A stretch of DNA of 64,000 bases, taken from NCBI GenBank assembly GCA_030529855.1, contig JAUMWC010000002.1, forward strand, positions 54,288 through 118,287, read 5' to 3'. The notes beneath the pieces were generated by a model. The model saw nothing but the letters and a program-made list of their open reading frames with translations, was not told the origin of the DNA and searched no databases. Origin of the DNA: Gemella sp. (GTDB taxonomy: Bacteria > Bacillota > Bacilli > Staphylococcales > Gemellaceae). Positions within the stretch are counted from its first letter, which is position 1. Every line of letters begins with the position of its first letter. Of the stretch, positions 57,399-64,000 are shown in pieces. Made by a program: the position numbers and the translations under genes.

Positions 57399-58242
57399 TT
57401 TTTATTTCCTCCCAAATTCCTTCTCTTTCAAATTTTCTTCTACTGTTTTCTCTAAGAACTAAGAAAAGAGAGTAAAATGAATAAGCATAAGACCCTATAG
57501 CGATAAAACCTGAAATACTAAGCCAGTCAAACTTCTCAAGTTCTATCATAGAAACATATTGTCTTGTAGATACATTACCAAGACCTTTAGTAAAAATTTC
57601 AGAGTTTTCCGAGCGAGCAAGAGAGAATTTAGTAACTAAGTCTGGACGTGTAGTTATATTAGCAACTTTAGAACGATAACCTTCGGTATATCTAGGGACA
57701 GACTTAATAGTTATGTAATAATTTTTCTCATGTAACTTGTCTTTATTAGAATAAACTTCTTCTATATATTTATCTCCCTCTTTAGCTTCTAACATAATTA
57801 TTCCCTTATTATATTTAGGAACTTTATTTACAACCTTTTCTATATCAAGGTTTCCTATCCCTGAATAATCAGTATTATCCGAAATATAGTCATCATATAC
57901 TTCAGTAATACTTATCTGACCATCCGCTACTCTTTTCGGTAAATCCATATCTCTAGCATATTCTAAAATATAGAAAATTCCATTTTCGTTATTAGGGCTC
58001 TCTATTCTCGTTTTTTCTATCTTATCTACTTTTATTGCATAAGATCCTATAGGTTTTTCAACATCATAAATTCTACCTATAGTTTTGTATAAACTAGCTT
58101 GGAAACTGTTAGGCAGAATAGAATTATGGGTATTGTAAAAACCTATCAAGAAAAATATACAAGCTACTATCAGTCGCCACTTGATATTTATTTTTTCTTT
58201 CTTTTTATTTCTCTTTTTCATAATCTCTTCACAAAAAGACAT
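57385..58242 (-). CDS. Hypothetical two-span membrane protein, upstream paralog
   Basis: 285 residues, not recognised. Spans near 26-42 and 245-265 enclose an external domain. The ATG at 58242 has AGTAGG directly adjacent, too close to be a good site; ATG 58221 (MKKRNKKKEK) is an equally likely start. It is related to the following gene product, which adds a cytoplasmic domain. It lies in the rpiA operon without an obvious functional link. Confidence 0.65.
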   Translation of the reverse strand: MSFCEEIMKKRNKKKEKINIKWRLIVACIFFLIGFYNTHNSILPNSFQASLYKTIGRIYDVEKPIGSYAIKVDKIEKTRIESPNNENGIFYILEYARDMDLPKRVADGQISITEVYDDYISDNTDYSGIGNLDIEKVVNKVPKYNKGIIMLEAKEGDKYIEEVYSNKDKLHEKNYYITIKSVPRYTEGYRSKVANITTRPDLVTKFSLARSENSEIFTKGLGNVSTRQYVSMIELEKFDWLSISGFIAIGSYAYSFYSLFLVLRENSRRKFEREGIWEEIKNEEK

Positions 58243-58273
58243 CCTACTGGATGTAGAATGCCTTATCTCCTTG

Positions 58274-58957
58274 TTATTTACTAAAATTTTCTATTATTAC
58301 TGGTCCTGATTCAGTTCCTTTTATGCAGTGTTTACAGGTGTTTAAGAATAGACCATGTTCCACTACTCCTACGATATTAGATAATTTTTCTTTAACAGAA
58401 TTTATATCAAATCCATAACCTAAATGTAAATCAACTATGTAATTACCATTATCAGTAACTAGAACCTTGTCATCCTTATATCTAAGGACCGGTTTCAAAT
58501 CTTGTTCTTCCATTTTTCTTATAGTGTGGTTATAAGCAAAAGGTAGAATTTCAACAGGTAGGTTAAAACCTCCTAGTTTTTCTACATCTTTAGTTTCATC
58601 ATATATCCATACTACATGTTTGGTTAAGTCTGCAACGATTTTTTCTCTAAATAAGGCTGCTCCACCACCTTTTATAGCATTGAAATCTTTATCTATTTCA
58701 TCAACACCATCAACAGTAAGGTCTATATAAGGAACCTCCTCTATTTCTTTAACTACTAACCCTAAAGATTTAGCTAATTCTATAGATTGAATAGATGTAG
58801 ACACTAATTCTACACTAAGCCCTTCTTTTACTTTCTCTGCTATTGCATGAATGAAGTAATAAACCGTCGATCCAGTACCTAAACCTACAATCATTCCATC
58901 TTTAACAAAATCTACCGCTTTATATCCTACCTGCTCTTTTAAGTTCATAATAGACAC
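58274..58957 (-). CDS. rpiA: Ribose-5-phosphate isomerase A
   Basis: 227 residues. Interconverts ribose-5-phosphate and ribulose-5-phosphate. GLGTGSTVYYFIHAI, DGVDEIDKDFNAIKGGGAAL with the catalytic Asp/Glu, and REKIVADLTKHVVWIYDETK are diagnostic. It supplies ribose for nucleotides. 20 bases after tyrS. Confidence 0.96.
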   Translation of the reverse strand: MSIMNLKEQVGYKAVDFVKDGMIVGLGTGSTVYYFIHAIAEKVKEGLSVELVSTSIQSIELAKSLGLVVKEIEEVPYIDLTVDGVDEIDKDFNAIKGGGAALFREKIVADLTKHVVWIYDETKDVEKLGGFNLPVEILPFAYNHTIRKMEEQDLKPVLRYKDDKVLVTDNGNYIVDLHLGYGFDINSVKEKLSNIVGVVEHGLFLNTCKHCIKGTESGPVIIENFSK

Positions 58958-58977
58958 TTCCTTTTAATTATCTTTTA

Positions 58978-60231
58978 TTATTTATAATCTACAAGTAAAT
59001 ATTTTTTCTTACCACGTCTTAATACAGTATAAGCACCTTCTAATTTATCCTTATCTGTAACTTGGTATTCTAAATCTGTAACTTTATCTCCATTTACATA
59101 TACAGCACCGTTAGAAATATCTTCACGTGCTTGACGCTTAGATTGAACTAACTTAGATTCTACTAAGAAATCTACTAAGTTGTATTCTTTTGATTCTACA
59201 CTTTCTTTAGGCATAGATTTTACTGCTTGTTCTAATTCTTCTGATGTAAGAGATTTGATATCTCCCGAGAATAAGGCCGCAGTTACTCTTAATGCTGATT
59301 CTAAAGCTTCTTCTCCGTGGACAATCTTAACAAGTTCTTCTGCTAAAGCTTTTTGAGCTTTTCTTAAGTGTGGTTCTGTTTCTACGGACTTAGCAAGTTC
59401 TTCAATCACATCTTTTTCTAAGAATGTAAATTTCTTAAGTGTTGATACTACATCTGCATCTGACGTGTTAAACCAGAATTGGTAAAATTCATACGGTGTT
59501 GTTTGTTTTGGATCTAACCATACTGCATTTCCAGCTGACTTACCAAATTTAGTCCCATCAGATTTAAGCATTAATGGAATTGTAAATCCGTAAGCTTCTA
59601 CATCACCACGCAGTTTTCTCATAATCTCAAGACCAGTTACAATGTTCCCCCATTGGTCAGAACCACCTAACTGCATCTTAACATTTTTGTGTTCATTTAG
59701 GTAGGCAAAGTCAATACCTTGTAATAAAGTATATGAAAACTCAGTAAATGATAGACCATTTTCTAATCTTGAAGATACTGAATCTTTCGCTAAGATATAG
59801 TTAATGTTGATTAGTTTTCCGTAGTCACGTAGGAATTCTATCATAGACATTTTCCCTAACCAGTCACCGTTGTTTACAAAGTCAATACCTTCATTATCAC
59901 GGAAAATGTTACGTAATTGACCTTCTAATCTCTTAGCATTATCAGCGATAACTTCTAATGATTGTAATTGACGCTCTTCACTACGTCCTGATGGATCTCC
60001 GATTATACCAGTACCACCACCTACTAAAACTACAGGCTTATGTCCGTAATTAGCAAATCTCTTTAATGTTAAGAATGGTAGTAAGTGTCCCACGTGTAGT
60101 GAGTTACCTGTTGGGTCAGTACCACAGTAAATCGATACACTTTCTTTTTCTAATAATTCTTTAATTCCCTCTTCATCAGTTTGTTGATGAACAAGACCTC
60201 TATATTTTAAATCTTCTAATAATTTTGACAT
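58978..60231 (-). CDS. tyrS: Tyrosyl-tRNA synthetase
   Basis: 417 residues. The class I HIGH motif appears as HVGH (residue about 47) and KMSKS as KFGKS (DGTKFGKSAGNAVW). A C-terminal S4 domain (SKRQAREDISNGAVYVNGDK) binds tRNA. Length is typical of TyrRS. Unlike many Firmicutes tyrS genes, no T-box fits in the 94-base upstream gap. Confidence 0.96.
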   Translation of the reverse strand: MSKLLEDLKYRGLVHQQTDEEGIKELLEKESVSIYCGTDPTGNSLHVGHLLPFLTLKRFANYGHKPVVLVGGGTGIIGDPSGRSEERQLQSLEVIADNAKRLEGQLRNIFRDNEGIDFVNNGDWLGKMSMIEFLRDYGKLININYILAKDSVSSRLENGLSFTEFSYTLLQGIDFAYLNEHKNVKMQLGGSDQWGNIVTGLEIMRKLRGDVEAYGFTIPLMLKSDGTKFGKSAGNAVWLDPKQTTPYEFYQFWFNTSDADVVSTLKKFTFLEKDVIEELAKSVETEPHLRKAQKALAEELVKIVHGEEALESALRVTAALFSGDIKSLTSEELEQAVKSMPKESVESKEYNLVDFLVESKLVQSKRQAREDISNGAVYVNGDKVTDLEYQVTDKDKLEGAYTVLRRGKKKYLLVDYK

Positions 60232-60325
60232 CTTTATTCCTCTTAAATCATTTGTACTACCTATAGTATAACACTATATATTTAACACTGTCTACCTTTA
60301 TGTAAACAAATACATTTTATAAAAT

Positions 60326-60985
60326 CTATATTTTCAAATCTTCTAATACACCTATTACATCAGCTAAATTATTTACTATTTTATAGACTTGTTTTTTTGC
60401 TTCTTCAGTAGGTTGAACAGAATCCGGAACCATAATTACTTTAGCTCCCGCTCTATATCCAGCTTCTACACCAAATATAGAATCTTCTAATACAAGGCAT
60501 TCTTCTGGTTTTACACCTAATCTTTCAGCTGCTAAAAGAAACACATCCGGCGCTGGTTTACCGTGTTTCACTTCTTGTCCAGAAGTCAGAACATCAATAT
60601 ATTTCTCTACATCTGTTTTCTCCAAATTATTTTTTATATGATGCAAACTAGACGATGATGCTACTGCCACTTTATATGAATTATCTTTTAAATAAATTAG
60701 TAAGTTTTCTAAATAAGGCATCTTATCTGGTCCTGTAGTGAATAATACATTCTCCAAATATTCATAGTGCTCCTCAACAAGTAAACGTCCATCCACTCCC
60801 TTATCAGCAAAATACGCTTCATAAAATTCATATATGGCTTCTTTTTTGTAACCTAGTACCAAATGAGTCTCCGCTACAGTCATATTATAATTTTGTTTCT
60901 TAGCCGCTTCAATAAAGGCTTTTGTAGCCAATGATTCCGTGTCAAACATCAAGCCATCCATATCAAATAATACTGCTTTTATCAT
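60326..60985 (-). CDS. HAD-superfamily phosphatase, beta-phosphoglucomutase-like
   Basis: 219 residues. Motif I LFDMDGLMFDTESLATKAF, motif II VASSSSLHHIKNN, Lys in SGQEVKHGKPAPDVFLLAAE and motif IV LEDSIFGVEAGYRAG. A cap domain of the phosphoglucomutase type lies at about 18-80. Substrate unknown. It follows the pseudouridine synthase gene by 2 bases and is the fourth gene of the ntdP-nadK operon. Confidence 0.88.
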   Translation of the reverse strand: MIKAVLFDMDGLMFDTESLATKAFIEAAKKQNYNMTVAETHLVLGYKKEAIYEFYEAYFADKGVDGRLLVEEHYEYLENVLFTTGPDKMPYLENLLIYLKDNSYKVAVASSSSLHHIKNNLEKTDVEKYIDVLTSGQEVKHGKPAPDVFLLAAERLGVKPEECLVLEDSIFGVEAGYRAGAKVIMVPDSVQPTEEAKKQVYKIVNNLADVIGVLEDLKI

Positions 60986-60987
60986 AA

Positions 60988-61863
60988 CTACCCCTCCACT
61001 ATTTTTCTCATATCTTCATGTAAATCACTAACTACATTTACAAGATCTTTTGTTACAGGATGTACAAAACTTAATCTGTGTGCATGTAAAGCCTGTCTAT
61101 TTATCAAGTCTGTTTCTATTCCATATAGAAAATCTCCTAATAATCCATGACCTATAGACTTACAATGCAATCTTATCTGGTGAGTTCTTCCCGTAAAAAG
61201 TTTTAATTTTATAAGAGAATAGTCACCCTTCTCTTGATAAGATAGTCTACTCAGCTGAGTCTTGGCATACTGACCATTCTCATCTATAACTCTTTCTATA
61301 ATAGAATCTTTGGCTAGTCCTATATTTTTTTCTATTATCATTTCTTCAGGAGCCTTACCACTACAAATAGCTAAGTATATTTTCTCTATATCCACATCTT
61401 CAAATAAAGAATGCACATATCTATGTTTAGCCACTAAAACCAGACCACTAGTATCCCTATCAAGCCTAGTCACTATATGTGGTATTGATTCATACCCCTT
61501 CTCTTTGAAATAATAATTTATTATTTCTAATAAACTCCCGTCATTTTTATCTCTCGCTGGTATAGTAGGTAAATCGGCAGGTTTATCTATAATCATAAAA
61601 TAATCATCTTCAAATAAAACATTTAAAAGTCCTTCTATAAACCTAACATTAGGGCTAAATTCTTCTTTAGGTAAATGTACTACTACTTCTTGTCCGGCAG
61701 ACAATTTATATCTTACCGACTCTTCCTTACCATCAACCAAGATAGCACCGCCTTCATCAAATTTTATTCTAGTCAGCGTAGATCTTGATATTTTCTTCAA
61801 AAGAAGGAAGTCCCTTAACAGAACTTCCTCATCAGCTTTAAATTTTAAAATAATATTACTCAC
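60988..61863 (-). CDS. RluA-family pseudouridine synthase
   Basis: 291 residues. The catalytic HIVTRLDRDTSGLVLVAKHR (Asp in RLDxxTSG), LKLFTGRTHQIRLHCKSIGH and the early IDKPADLPT are diagnostic. A degenerate S4 domain occupies residues 15-75. It modifies uridines in rRNA or tRNA; the site is not predictable. Overlaps nadK by 8 bases. Confidence 0.93.
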   Translation of the reverse strand: MSNIILKFKADEEVLLRDFLLLKKISRSTLTRIKFDEGGAILVDGKEESVRYKLSAGQEVVVHLPKEEFSPNVRFIEGLLNVLFEDDYFMIIDKPADLPTIPARDKNDGSLLEIINYYFKEKGYESIPHIVTRLDRDTSGLVLVAKHRYVHSLFEDVDIEKIYLAICSGKAPEEMIIEKNIGLAKDSIIERVIDENGQYAKTQLSRLSYQEKGDYSLIKLKLFTGRTHQIRLHCKSIGHGLLGDFLYGIETDLINRQALHAHRLSFVHPVTKDLVNVVSDLHEDMRKIVEG

Positions 61864-62668
61864 CTATAAACGACCTCTTCACTCTATCCCAAAAACTAAC
61901 CTCATTATATCTAATAAAGTTTACTCTTCTTTCTTTAGAAATACTTACTTCGATCTTTGAAAGTGAATCATAAGAATAATACAGTTGGTCAATACTCAAC
62001 CTATGATTATTCCCCTGATCCATAGGTCTAATCGTTAGTTTTTCTTCCTTAGATAAAATCATAGAATTACCTAAACTTCTATATAGAAGATTGTTAAGCC
62101 CTGCTATTTCTGCTACCTGATAAACTTCGATACCAGGATGAATAACAGCACCACCTAGAGACTTATTGTATGCCGTTGACCCAGTCGGTGTCGAAATACA
62201 AATTCCATCCCCACGGAAATTTTCGAAGTGTCTGCCATCTATATAAACTTCTGACTTATAGGTTTTTCCTTCAGCATTGTTCAATGTAATCTCATTTAAA
62301 GCATACGACTTAGATAACACATTCCCATTTAGACAATACGCTTCTACTTCTAATAATGGATACGACTCTAACTTCGGCTCTTTAGTTAACATATCTTCAA
62401 AAATATTCTCATAATCTTTAACTTGATAATCTGTATAAAAACCTAGATGCCCTGTGTGTATAGACAAAAACTTAACATCATTAATAATATCTACATACTT
62501 CCCAAAAGCAGAAAGCACAGTTCCATCTCCACCAATTACAAAAACATAATCGGGTTTAATTTCATCGTTTTTTAAACCTTTATCCAATAAAAATTTTTCT
62601 AAATCATTGTTTATATGAGTAGATATTTCATCTCCTCTACTTACTATAGAAAAAGTTCCTCTTAACAT
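61856..62668 (-). CDS. nadK: NAD kinase
   Basis: 270 residues. Makes NADP from NAD and ATP or polyphosphate. GGDGTVLSAF at about residue 47 and ICISTPTGSTAYNKSLGGAV are the family signatures. Length is standard. It precedes the RluA-type gene, a pairing common in Bacilli. Confidence 0.95.
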   Translation of the reverse strand: MLRGTFSIVSRGDEISTHINNDLEKFLLDKGLKNDEIKPDYVFVIGGDGTVLSAFGKYVDIINDVKFLSIHTGHLGFYTDYQVKDYENIFEDMLTKEPKLESYPLLEVEAYCLNGNVLSKSYALNEITLNNAEGKTYKSEVYIDGRHFENFRGDGICISTPTGSTAYNKSLGGAVIHPGIEVYQVAEIAGLNNLLYRSLGNSMILSKEEKLTIRPMDQGNNHRLSIDQLYYSYDSLSKIEVSISKERRVNFIRYNEVSFWDRVKRSFIGE

Positions 62669-62674
62669 AACAAC

Positions 62675-63217
62675 CTACTTCTTAGAATTTTCATAATTTT
62701 CCATCCAAACATGTATAAACTCCTTAGAAAAAGGACCTAAATTATACTCTACCCAATGTTGTAGTCTAGTTAAATTATGTTTCAAAATTTTATCAATATT
62801 TTCACCATAATTATACTTCATTTTATGAGTATTGTACTCATCTTCATCTAGCAAGAAATACTTACCATCAGGATAACGTTTAATATCTAAATCATAATCA
62901 ATGTATTTAATTCCATCAACATCCGAAGCAAAAGGAGTTGATAAATTACAATAGTAATGTACACCATCTTCTCTAAACATACATACTATATTAAACCAAC
63001 AATCTGCGTGGAAATAAACTAAAGCCATCTCTTTCGTGACCCAAGTACGCCCATCACTCTCTGTTACAGAAGTTTTATTATTAGAAAGGATAACAACTTT
63101 TTCATCCGCTTCTAATACAGTATTTTTATGCCATATCCTATGCAAAGAACCATCGTGTTTGTAGGCAATAATCTTTACAATATCACCTTTTTGTGGTCTT
63201 ATTCCATCTCTGTACAT
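62675..63217 (-). CDS. ntdP: DUF402 nucleoside tri-/diphosphate phosphatase
   Basis: 180 residues. GDIVKIIAYKHDGSLHRIWH, VYFHADCWFNIVCMF, GIKYIDYDLDIKRYPDGKYF and LDEDEYNTHKMKYNYGENID match the Ntdp family (S. aureus SA1684 type), which hydrolyses nucleoside tri- and diphosphates. Catalytic acidic residues in the DLDI and DEDE stretches are intact. First gene of the operon with nadK. Confidence 0.9.
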   Translation of the reverse strand: MYRDGIRPQKGDIVKIIAYKHDGSLHRIWHKNTVLEADEKVVILSNNKTSVTESDGRTWVTKEMALVYFHADCWFNIVCMFREDGVHYYCNLSTPFASDVDGIKYIDYDLDIKRYPDGKYFLLDEDEYNTHKMKYNYGENIDKILKHNLTRLQHWVEYNLGPFSKEFIHVWMENYENSKK

Positions 63218-63328
63218 TTCAAAAAGTTCCTCCTTTCATACAATTTTTTAAAATATATAATCCATTTAATTATAACACAATATAATTTATATTTCATCAG
63301 TACAAATTAAATCAAATAGAAAAAAAGC

Positions 63329-63357
63329 AGAGAAATTAATTAAAATTTAATTTCTCT
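63329..63357 (-). terminator. Terminator of the LPXTG repeat protein
   Basis: A 10-bp perfect stem AGAGAAATTA/TAATTTCTCT with a 9-base loop; TTTTTT follows on the minus strand. Confidence 0.75.
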
Positions 63358-63374
63358 ACCTTTAAAATAATATT

Positions 63375-64000
63375 CTATTTTCTTATACTACGTTTTGTTA
63401 AATAAGCCACCATAAGCGTTAAAATACCTAACCCTAGCGGTAAGTTTTTATTTTCACTACTTTGAGCAGAAGTTTTAGGGAGAACTCTGTTATCTAAATT
63501 AGATTTCTCTTGTCCTTGTTTAGTAATTGATTTTTCTAATTTTTCAAGAGCTTTACCTACTTCTTTGTCTACTTGTTCTTGTTTAGATTTTAAATCTTGT
63601 TTTTCTACAAATATTTGAGGCTTAGTATCTTGAATTAGACTTTCCCCTTTTTTAGTTTTTAAAACTAATTCTGGTTTTGATTCTAATGTAGGTGCTTGCT
63701 CTGGAATTTTTGTCGTAGGGAATTCTAAAACTGGTTTTTCTGCAGTTAATGCCAACAATTTCCATTCTGGATAGATTGGTTTTTCTTGTGTTAAACTTGC
63801 TCCTTTTTCGCTTGCTATTACTATTTCTGGTTTTGCTTCTTGTGTTAAACTCGTTCCCTTTCCACTCGCTATTACTATTTCTGGTTTCGATTCTTGTGTT
63901 AAACTTGTTCCCTTTTGGCTAGTAATCACTATTTCTGGTTTTGTTTCTTGTGTTAAACTTGTTCCCTTTTTGCTAGCAACCACAATTTGTGGTTTTGTTT
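63375..64000 (-). CDS. LPXTG surface protein, C-terminal part (cut by window edge)
   Basis: The frame is open to the right edge; about 208 C-terminal residues are present. Four near-identical 18-residue repeats (KPEIVIASEKGASLTQE type) lie at about 63778-64000, with later degenerate copies (SKPELVLKTKKGESLIQD). A charged helix and the sorting signal LPKTSA, a hydrophobic span and KRSIRK follow. The signal resembles that of the nucleotidase. The N-terminal functional domain is outside the window, so the role is unknown. Confidence 0.82.
   Translation of the reverse strand, partial: TKPQIVVASKKGTSLTQETKPEIVITSQKGTSLTQESKPEIVIASGKGTSLTQEAKPEIVIASEKGASLTQEKPIYPEWKLLALTAEKPVLEFPTTKIPEQAPTLESKPELVLKTKKGESLIQDTKPQIFVEKQDLKSKQEQVDKEVGKALEKLEKSITKQGQEKSNLDNRVLPKTSAQSSENKNLPLGLGILTLMVAYLTKRSIRK
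63778..64000 (-). repeat. 54-base tandem coding repeats
   Basis: At least four in-frame 54-base units encoding KGTSLTQE-[TSA]-KPEIVI-x-S-x. They continue past the window edge, so copy number is not known. Confidence 0.85.

Noticed and set aside
60232..60325. T-box leader before tyrS
   Set aside because: The gap is only 94 bases with no T-box motif or terminator.
63778..64000. Regular repeats that could suggest a CRISPR array
   Set aside because: Units are contiguous, in frame and coding, with no unique spacers.

Overview
The window is AT-rich Bacilli DNA. Its LPKTSA-type sortase signals, the cell-wall hydrolases carrying GAWINP repeats, and a Bacillus-like but trimmed ribosomal-protein cluster (long-form S14, no map gene) fit the genus Gemella best. 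That assignment is inferred from gene content and style, not from a database match.

Layout. 1-1350: edge of gltS and a YitT-family protein. 1440-11834: glycogen metabolism. The operon glgB-glgC-glgD-glgA-glgP (minus) runs divergently from a GH13 neopullulanase-like enzyme (plus), and CcpA-type cre-like sites lie in the shared intergenic region. 11898-13916: a small operon for a secreted acidic protein, the DNA-repair methyltransferase Ogt and two paralogous membrane-anchored proteins; a WalR-type box precedes its promoter. 14141-19376: an accessory cassette bounded by two copies of the folP 3' end. It holds a PlcR-like regulator, an unlisted 42-residue secreted peptide behind a consensus promoter, a secreted cationic protein that may be a bacteriocin, a small membrane protein, and a bacteriocin-type ABC permease and ATPase. 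19337-21586: folC-folP. 21725-27011: a MarR regulator, a large LPXTG-anchored tandem 5'-nucleotidase and a small membrane-protein pair. 27040-30900: sulfur amino-acid genes, mmuP-mmuM and a T-box-controlled metQ. 30979-33740: divIC, rqcP, an M29 aminopeptidase and an ArsC/Spx-like protein. 33798-40301: four secreted cell-wall enzymes sharing twelve copies of a ~57-residue repeat; one deacetylase paralog has lost its catalytic Asp. 40616-54572: the S10-spc-alpha ribosomal-protein superoperon with a structured leader. 54692-63217: OsmC, HAD, mscL, paired membrane proteins, rpiA, tyrS, HAD, RluA-type synthase, nadK, ntdP. 63375-64000: the C-terminus of a repeat-rich LPXTG protein.

How it fits together. 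The glycogen locus pairs synthesis (GlgCD, GlgA, GlgB) with breakdown (GlgP, GH13) under probable catabolite control. The accessory cassette reads as a self-contained quorum-sensing and antimicrobial module: regulator, pheromone-like peptide, secreted effector, possible immunity protein, ABC exporter or immunity pump. It appears to have recombined at the end of folP. The cell-wall cluster looks like a locally amplified family in which one repeat domain was joined to two catalytic types. The most interesting system is the folP-flanked cassette at 14.1-19.4 kb.
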